Below, piece after piece: positions 58,550 through 64,000 of a stretch of 64,000 bases of DNA. Where the stretch lies: contig NZ_UGSI01000002.1 of assembly GCF_900454495.1 (NCBI RefSeq), forward strand, positions 682,001 through 746,000, written 5' to 3'. Numbering within the stretch: the first letter of the stretch is position 1; every line of letters starts with the position of its first letter. The translations under genes were made by a program, and so were the position numbers. This DNA comes from Paenibacillus macerans (GTDB lineage: Bacteria; Bacillota; Bacilli; Paenibacillales; Paenibacillaceae). The notes beneath the pieces are model-generated. The model searched no databases, was not told the DNA's origin, and was given only the letters and a program-made list of their open reading frames with translations.

Positions 58550-58594
58550 GGGCTTCATCCGTAAGCGGCGCTGACGCCGTCTGCGGATAAGCCC
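58550..58594. repeat. Palindromic hairpin upstream of fabZ
   Basis: GGGCTTCATCCG pairs with CGGATAAGCCC, with an inner GCGGCG/CGCCGT stem around CTGA. No T tract follows. GTTCAAAAG just before it resembles the left end of the dispersed repeats. A TATAAT at 58509-58514 may be the fabZ -10. Confidence 0.6.
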
Positions 58595-58711
58595 CTTATC
58601 TTAACCTTCGCTTTGCGCAGATGCGAAGGATAACTACAGTTTGACCGAATGCCGGCCGTTTTATTCAGGCGAGGTCATCCGCTATTTCTTTAAAACCGAA
58701 AGGAGATACAT

Positions 58712-59134
58712 ATGCTGGATATTAAACAGATACAGGAGATCATTCCGCACCGCCCTCCGTTTTTGCTGGTTGACCGGATCGTGGAGCTGGAGGTGGGAAA
58801 ACGGGCGGTAGGGATCAAAAACGTAACGATCAACGAGCCGTTTTTCACCGGACATTTTCCGGAGTATCCCGTCATGCCCGGCGTACTGATTACGGAAGCG
58901 CTCGCCCAGGTAGGGGCGGTAGCGATTTTGCAGGTCGAGGCCAATCGCGGCAAAATCGGCTTCCTGGCCGGTTTGGACAATTTCCGGTTCCGCGGCCAAG
59001 TCGTTCCCGGCGATACGCTTCGCTTGGAGGTTGAGATTATCCGCCTGAAAGGCTCGATTGGCAAAGGACACGCGGTGGCCAAGGTCGATGAGAAAGTGGT
59101 TGCCGAAGGCGAGATTATGTTCGCATTGCAATAA
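58712..59134 (+). CDS. fabZ: 3-hydroxyacyl-ACP dehydratase FabZ
   Basis: FabZ dehydrates beta-hydroxyacyl-ACP in fatty-acid elongation. The 140-residue hot-dog protein has the catalytic His48 in GHFPEYPVMPGV and Glu62 in TEALAQ. AAAGGAGA precedes the ATG. pgcA starts 26 bases after its stop, suggesting one operon. Confidence 0.97.
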   Translation: MLDIKQIQEIIPHRPPFLLVDRIVELEVGKRAVGIKNVTINEPFFTGHFPEYPVMPGVLITEALAQVGAVAILQVEANRGKIGFLAGLDNFRFRGQVVPGDTLRLEVEIIRLKGSIGKGHAVAKVDEKVVAEGEIMFALQ

Positions 59135-59160
59135 GGAGAAAACAAGGAGGAGCATGAACC

Positions 59161-60879
59161 ATGACTGAAATCAGCGCATCCATCAAAGCGAAAGTGGAGG
59201 GATGGTTGCAGGACCCTTCCGTAGATGAAGCGACCAAGCAGGAGCTGCGCAGTTTAGAGAACGATCCGAAGGAACTGGAGGACCGGTTCTACCGGGATCT
59301 CGAATTCGGAACCGGCGGGCTTCGCGGTGTGATCGGCGCCGGCAGCAACCGGATGAACCGCTATACGGTGGCGCGGGCTACGCAAGGCTTCGCAAAATAT
59401 ATTCTGGAAGCGCATGCCGGGAAAGAGGGGAATCCGTCGGTGGTTATTGCCCATGATTGCCGCCATTTTTCGCCGGAATTTGCGCTGGAGGCGGCGCTGG
59501 TTTTGGCCGGAAATGGTATCGTCGCCAAGCTGTTTCCGTCGCTCCGTCCTACGCCGCAGCTATCTTTTTCCGTACGGGCTTTGAACGCGACGGGGGGGAT
59601 TGTCATTACGGCCAGCCATAACCCGCCGGAATACAACGGGTACAAGGTGTACAACGCTTCGGGCGGTCAATTGGTGCCGCATGAAGCGGAACGCGTCATC
59701 GCGAACATTCAGGAAGTCAGCGCGTTTGCGCAGGTGAAGCGCCTGACTCGCGAGGAAGCGGAAGCGAAGGGGCTGCTCGTTTGGCTAGGCGAAGCGGAGG
59801 ATGAGGCGTTTGCGGAGACGGTTGCCCGCACCAGCGTGAACCGGGAGCTGCTTTTGGCGGGAGCGGCCAAAGAGTTGGTCGTCGTCTTTACGCCGCTTCA
59901 TGGCACAGGTAATGTGCCGGTGCGCCGCGTATTGGAGAAGCTGGGCTTCACGCAGGTGCACATCGTGAAAGAGCAGGAGCAGCCGGACGCGAACTTCTCC
60001 ACCGTGAAATCGCCGAATCCGGAGGAGCGCGAGGCGTTTGCGATGGCGATCGAACTGGGCAAACAAGCGGGAGCCGATCTGCTGATCGGAACGGACCCGG
60101 ATGCCGATCGGATGGGAGCCGTCGTCAGAACGGCAACCGGAGAATATGAAATACTTACCGGTAACCAATCGGGCTCATTGCTTGTACACTATGTATTAAG
60201 CCAAATGAAAGAAGCCGGTACGCTTCCGGCGAACGGGGCGGTCGTCAAAACGATCGTCACCAGCGAACTCGGTGCGGCGATTGCCCGCCATTACGGAGCA
60301 ACGGTGTTTAATACGCTAACCGGTTTCAAATATATCGGCGAGAAAATGGACCAATTCGAAAAAACGCAAGATTATACTTATTTGTTCGGCTATGAGGAAA
60401 GCTATGGATATCTGGCCGGCAATTATGCTCGCGACAAAGACGCGGTAGTGGCGTCGGCTCTGATCTGCGAGGCTGCGGCTTATTACAAGCGCCAAGGCAA
60501 AACGCTGATCGACGTGCTGGAGGAGCTGTACGCGCAGTTTGGGTATTACCGCGAAGCGCTGGCGTCCCGCACGCTGAAAGGCAAGGACGGTCTGGCTAAA
60601 ATCGGCGAGTTGATGGAGAATTTCCGCAGCAATCCGCCGCAGCAAATCGGGGGCGTGCAGGTTAACGAAATGCTCGATTACTCGCTTGGCTTGGACGGCT
60701 TGCCGAAGGAGAACGTGCTGAAATTTTTGCTGGAGGACGGCTCCTGGTTCTGCTTGCGGCCTTCCGGTACGGAGCCGAAAATCAAATTTTATTTCGGCGT
60801 TTGCGGTACGTCGAGTGAAGATGCTTCAGCGCGGCTTGAACGAATCCAGGACGAAGTACTGGCTCGCGTCGACGCTTAA
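59161..60879 (+). CDS. pgcA: Phosphoglucomutase / phosphomannomutase, PgcA type
   Basis: A 572-residue alpha-D-phosphohexomutase interconverting glucose-1- and glucose-6-phosphate. The phosphoserine loop TASHNPPEYNGYKVYN, the Mg2+ loop GTDPDADRMG, the sugar loop GYEESYGY and the phosphate loop RPSGTEPKIKFY are all intact. PgcA supplies glucose-1-phosphate for UDP-glucose, and here could also route glucose-1-phosphate from sucrose phosphorylase into glycolysis. ACAAGGAGG precedes the ATG. Confidence 0.96.
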   Translation: MTEISASIKAKVEGWLQDPSVDEATKQELRSLENDPKELEDRFYRDLEFGTGGLRGVIGAGSNRMNRYTVARATQGFAKYILEAHAGKEGNPSVVIAHDCRHFSPEFALEAALVLAGNGIVAKLFPSLRPTPQLSFSVRALNATGGIVITASHNPPEYNGYKVYNASGGQLVPHEAERVIANIQEVSAFAQVKRLTREEAEAKGLLVWLGEAEDEAFAETVARTSVNRELLLAGAAKELVVVFTPLHGTGNVPVRRVLEKLGFTQVHIVKEQEQPDANFSTVKSPNPEEREAFAMAIELGKQAGADLLIGTDPDADRMGAVVRTATGEYEILTGNQSGSLLVHYVLSQMKEAGTLPANGAVVKTIVTSELGAAIARHYGATVFNTLTGFKYIGEKMDQFEKTQDYTYLFGYEESYGYLAGNYARDKDAVVASALICEAAAYYKRQGKTLIDVLEELYAQFGYYREALASRTLKGKDGLAKIGELMENFRSNPPQQIGGVQVNEMLDYSLGLDGLPKENVLKFLLEDGSWFCLRPSGTEPKIKFYFGVCGTSSEDASARLERIQDEVLARVDA

Positions 60880-61080
60880 TCGACTAGAACTCTGTTACAA
60901 TTTCTTAGATTTTAAATGACAATTTGAGAAGATTTAACTGCAATGGTGCATTTATGATGGAAATATTGGTTTCGTGGACAGCTCATCGTATGTGCGCTTT
61001 TGCAGTTGTCTTCTTGATAGGGTGACCCAAACTTTCAGCCGTTAAGCAACTGCATTTATGCATTTTGAGGAGGTACCTTT

Positions 61081-63099
61081 GTGATTCGAAGTTGGCAGCG
61101 GTGGAATAACTTTTCCCGCAAATGGTTGTGGATATTGGTGATTGTCGGAATCGTGGCTTCCGTGCCGGTGATTTATGAACGGGTGGAAACGGAGTCGTCC
61201 TCCAATAAGGTGGAGTTTGTTTTCAATTATCGCGGTTTGTTGGAGATCGCTTCTTATCAAGCGGATCCGGCGACGTATATGAACGAACAGCTTGAGCGGC
61301 TGAAAGCGGCCGGAATTCACACGATGGCGATGTTTGAAAGCACGCTCGACGAGTTGTCGAAAGCGCGCCGGATCATGGTGTTTAGCGCGCTTGAAGCGGC
61401 AAAGTTGAACCAGTCCGTCATTTCCCCGGACGGCAATTACACCTATATCGCTTTTACCAGCGAGGAAAACGAGAAGCAGCTTCGGCCGATGATTGAGGAA
61501 ACGTTCCGGAATCTGGGCGCCTCGGTGGCCGATTGGGAGTATCAAGGCCATGGCGGCTTGATCATTGGTATGGGCATGGAAGAAGCCGTGCTGAAACCGA
61601 TGCCGCAAGATCCTATCGCGTTTGCTATGCTGCGGGACAAAGGGTTTCATATTTTGCCAAGGCTTTCGGACAGCAAGCCTTACGATCAGCAAGCGATGGA
61701 CCGGCAACTGGCTTTTTACGCCGAAAACGGAGTAACCCGCATTTTATTCGACGGGGATTCCGTCAAGGGGTACAAAGACAATGAAAATATGAACAGCTTG
61801 CAGGGCTTTGCCGAGCTGCTGAACAAATATCACATCGGCATCGCCGCGATCGAAGGCTTGAAGGCGCCGCAAAAAGGCTTCAACAAGCTGGCGTATTTGA
61901 TCGATTACAACGTTGTCCGGCTGCATTCTTTGGCAGATGCGGAAGCCGGTCAGGATACGGCTACTTTGGCTGACCGCTTTGTATTGGCCGCTAAGGACCG
62001 CAATATCCGGATGATTTACTTGAACGCTTCCCCGTCCAAAGATGCCGGAAAAGCAGCGATCACCAACCCGCTCGACAATCTGGTTCATTCCCTGCTGGCA
62101 CCGGGCAATGCGATTCAGCGTATAGAAAACAACGGATTTGAACTAGGGACGGCGGAGCCTTTCCAAATTCATGATTCCAGTTGGCAGAAATATCTAAAAG
62201 CCTTGGCCGTTTTGGGCGGTGTCGCTTTTGTCGCTCTGCTGATTTCCTGTTTTCTGCCTTCGCTCACGCTGGCTGCGTTTGCCCTCGGTTTGATCGGCTC
62301 GGCCGGGCTGTATGTGCTGAAACCGGTGATGCTGGAGCAGGCGCTCGCTTTGTTCGTGGCGATCAGCGCACCAACCGTGGCGATGGTGCTGGCGATCCGC
62401 AAGATTCAGGAGCTGGGGGACAAGCATCCGGGCATGGCAAGCGGAAGAAGATTAATGCATACGTTAGTATTGTACGTCAAAACCGCGATCATCTCGCTTG
62501 CTGCGGTTCCGTTCGTAATTGCACTGCTTAACAATATTACGTACAGCCTGGTGTTGAATCAGTTCCGCGGCGTCAGCCTGCTGCATTTGATGCCGATTTT
62601 GTTAATCGCCGTTTACGTCTTTCTGTACCGGGGCAATTCCGTATGGGAAGAGCTGAAAAATTGGCTGAAGATGCCCATCACGGTGATTTGGGTCGTGCTT
62701 GCCGTGGTACTTGCCGCCGCTGCGTATTATTACCTAACTCGTACAGGGAATGCGGGTACGCTGCTGCCGGGCGAAGCGGTCTTCCGTTCGTTCCTGGAGA
62801 ACACGTTTGGCGTGCGTCCGCGCAACAAGGAGTTTTTGCTGGCGCATCCGCTGTTTATCGTCGGTATTTTCGCCGCTTTCCGTTACCGCTGGGCGTTTTT
62901 TTCGATGATCGTGGCGGTGATGGGGCAGTTGTCGATGGTCGACACGTTCGCCCATATTCATACGCCGGCGGCGATTTCCCTGGTTCGCGACGTATTGGGC
63001 CTCGGGCTTGGTTTGGTATTCGGATTGATTGCCGTACTGGTTTGGCAAATCATTGAAAGGTGCTGGGATAAATGGTCGCCGCGACTGCTAGAACCATAG
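61081..63099 (+). CDS. DUF5693 family membrane protein
   Basis: A 672-residue protein with one N-terminal transmembrane helix (about 14-33), a large extracytoplasmic domain (about 34-365) and a C-terminal block of about nine helices. The outer domain has a barrel-like strand pattern (ILFDGDSVKGYKDN and similar). Members of this Bacillales family are usually encoded next to csaB; function is unknown but a role in export or assembly of the pyruvylated wall polymer is a reasonable guess from context. GTG start with GAGGAGG. It overlaps csaB by 28 bases. Confidence 0.85.
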   Translation: MIRSWQRWNNFSRKWLWILVIVGIVASVPVIYERVETESSSNKVEFVFNYRGLLEIASYQADPATYMNEQLERLKAAGIHTMAMFESTLDELSKARRIMVFSALEAAKLNQSVISPDGNYTYIAFTSEENEKQLRPMIEETFRNLGASVADWEYQGHGGLIIGMGMEEAVLKPMPQDPIAFAMLRDKGFHILPRLSDSKPYDQQAMDRQLAFYAENGVTRILFDGDSVKGYKDNENMNSLQGFAELLNKYHIGIAAIEGLKAPQKGFNKLAYLIDYNVVRLHSLADAEAGQDTATLADRFVLAAKDRNIRMIYLNASPSKDAGKAAITNPLDNLVHSLLAPGNAIQRIENNGFELGTAEPFQIHDSSWQKYLKALAVLGGVAFVALLISCFLPSLTLAAFALGLIGSAGLYVLKPVMLEQALALFVAISAPTVAMVLAIRKIQELGDKHPGMASGRRLMHTLVLYVKTAIISLAAVPFVIALLNNITYSLVLNQFRGVSLLHLMPILLIAVYVFLYRGNSVWEELKNWLKMPITVIWVVLAVVLAAAAYYYLTRTGNAGTLLPGEAVFRSFLENTFGVRPRNKEFLLAHPLFIVGIFAAFRYRWAFFSMIVAVMGQLSMVDTFAHIHTPAAISLVRDVLGLGLGLVFGLIAVLVWQIIERCWDKWSPRLLEP

Positions 63100-64000
63100 T
63101 TTTGTCGGGGTATTACGGATTTCGCAACAGTGGGGACGAAGCGGTGCTAAAGTCGATCCTGCTCGCACTGGAAGAAGAGGGGCTGACCTCGGGGATCGAC
63201 ATTAAGCCGGTTGTGCTGTCGAATGATCCGGAATGGACGCGCCGGACGTATGGCGTCGAAGCCGTGCACCGGATGAAACTCAGCGAGGTTAGGAAGGCTA
63301 TAAAAAGCAGCAACGGGTTGATCAGCGGCGGGGGAAGCCTGCTGCAGGATGCGACGGGGGTCATGACGATTCCTTATTATTTGGGCTTTATCAAACTGGC
63401 CCAATGGATGGGCAAACCTACCTTTGTTTATGCCCAGGGGATCGGTCCGGTGAAACGCAAATTTTTCCGCCCGCTGATCGCCGCGGTTTTCCGGCGCTGC
63501 GATTACATCTCCGTCCGCGATGCGGAATCGGCCGCCCTGCTGCGCAGCATGGGGTTGCGCGGCGGCAACGTGGAGGTGGTCCCGGATCCGGTAATGGGGT
63601 TGACGCTGCCGGAAGGCGGCAGCAGAGCGGACTCACCGGTTGAACGTGATTCGAATGAGAGCATTTCCGTTGCAGCCCCTGGGCAAACGGAAGGTTCAAG
63701 CATAGACTCCGCCTCCCCTCTGCCGGTCGTTGGCGTATCGGTCCGCTTCTGGAACCGGCAGCGGACCGAGCTAACGCAGCTGGCCGAGGGGCTGTCGCTC
63801 CTTTGTCGACGCAAGTCGGTGCATATCCGCTTTTTGCCGTTTCATTTCCCGGGTGATGACGAAGCTTCGCGTTTCGTGATGGAACGGCTCGGAAGTGTGG
63901 CGGAATGCGGCTGCGCCGTAAGCATAGCGCCGGAGACGGAGCACCCGCAGGATATGCTGCGGGAGGTAAGCGAGTGCAGCCTGCTGATCGGCATGCGGCT
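63072..64000 (+). CDS. csaB: Polysaccharide pyruvyl transferase CsaB, cut by the window end
   Basis: CsaB adds ketal pyruvate to the secondary cell-wall polymer, making the anchor for SLH-domain S-layer proteins. The frame opens at ATG 63072 (AAAGGTG 8 bases upstream) inside the end of the DUF5693 gene and runs to the window edge, about 309 residues. Family motifs: VLSGYYGFRNSGDEAVL, the SGGGSLLQDATG loop, FVYAQGIGPV and ISVRDAESAALL. A Ser/Glu-rich segment of about 40 residues (about 185-225, GGSRADSPVERDSNES...) interrupts the middle of the protein between VPDPVMGLTLPE and VVGVSVRFWN. Confidence 0.93.
   Translation, partial: MVAATARTIVLSGYYGFRNSGDEAVLKSILLALEEEGLTSGIDIKPVVLSNDPEWTRRTYGVEAVHRMKLSEVRKAIKSSNGLISGGGSLLQDATGVMTIPYYLGFIKLAQWMGKPTFVYAQGIGPVKRKFFRPLIAAVFRRCDYISVRDAESAALLRSMGLRGGNVEVVPDPVMGLTLPEGGSRADSPVERDSNESISVAAPGQTEGSSIDSASPLPVVGVSVRFWNRQRTELTQLAEGLSLLCRRKSVHIRFLPFHFPGDDEASRFVMERLGSVAECGCAVSIAPETEHPQDMLREVSECSLLIGMR

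Overview
The window reads as chromosome of an endospore-forming, flagellated Bacillales, most likely Paenibacillus or a close relative. Reasons: moderately high GC with strong AGGAGG-type ribosome binding sites and many GTG/TTG starts; sporulation genes spoIIR, spoIID, spoIIQ and spoIIID in their usual order; a csaB gene of the S-layer/SCWP pyruvylation type; and an F-type ATP synthase operon embedded in the prfA-to-fabZ backbone known from Bacillus. No rRNA, tRNA, CRISPR array, intact insertion sequence or prophage was recognised.

Layout. 1-5.9 kb: end of a membrane protein, a GNAT acetyltransferase, ychF, two coupled TM2-domain genes, and a divergent AraC regulator / iron alcohol dehydrogenase pair. 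5.9-17.3 kb: prfA-prmC, a small possible Ena-like spore-appendage protein, rodA, spoIIR, ywlC (Sua5), a DUF72 gene, mntP, the arginine phosphatase ywlE, and ywlG-glyA behind a ZTP (pfl) riboswitch. 17.5-36.3 kb: a carbohydrate island between glyA and upp, holding a PTS regulator with IIB and IIC, an ABC transporter of the ferric/AfuABC type with two substrate-binding proteins, a ROK sugar kinase, an Rpn-family nuclease, and a minus-strand msm-like sugar operon (binding protein, two permeases, GH13 glucosidase, sucrose phosphorylase) with a divergent LacI regulator. 36.7-46.5 kb: upp, wecB and atpZ-I-B-E-F-H-A-G-D-C. 46.8-58.2 kb: ywzB, murA, a zinc-type oxidoreductase/HxlR pair, spoIID, spoIIQ, spoIIID, mbl, flhO, flhP and epuA. 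58.7-64 kb: fabZ, phosphoglucomutase pgcA, a DUF5693 membrane protein and csaB, which runs off the end.

How the genes fit together. The backbone combines translation (prfA, prmC, ywlC), one-carbon metabolism (glyA, under ZTP control), pyrimidine salvage, ATP synthesis, cell-wall precursor synthesis and shape (murA, wecB, rodA, mbl), and forespore/mother-cell signalling. spoIIR and spoIIQ each have a good sigma-F-like promoter with the same 14-nt spacer; spoIID and spoIIID have sigma-E-like promoters. The island suggests sucrose or isomalto-oligosaccharide uptake, phosphorolysis to glucose-1-phosphate plus fructose, and fructose phosphorylation by the ROK kinase, with pgcA available to feed glucose-1-phosphate into glycolysis. 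A full match to the CcpA cre consensus in the promoter of the 'ferric-type' ABC operon points to a carbon source rather than iron.

The most unusual non-coding structures are a tandem 81-bp array of hairpins between atpA and atpG, a dispersed family of inverted-repeat intergenic elements (four good copies and one short relative), a second cluster of short inverted repeats before spoIID, a 182-bp element with terminal inverted repeats after murA, and a G14 run followed by a G-quadruplex motif after spoIIR. All calls come from reading the sequence; no database search was possible.
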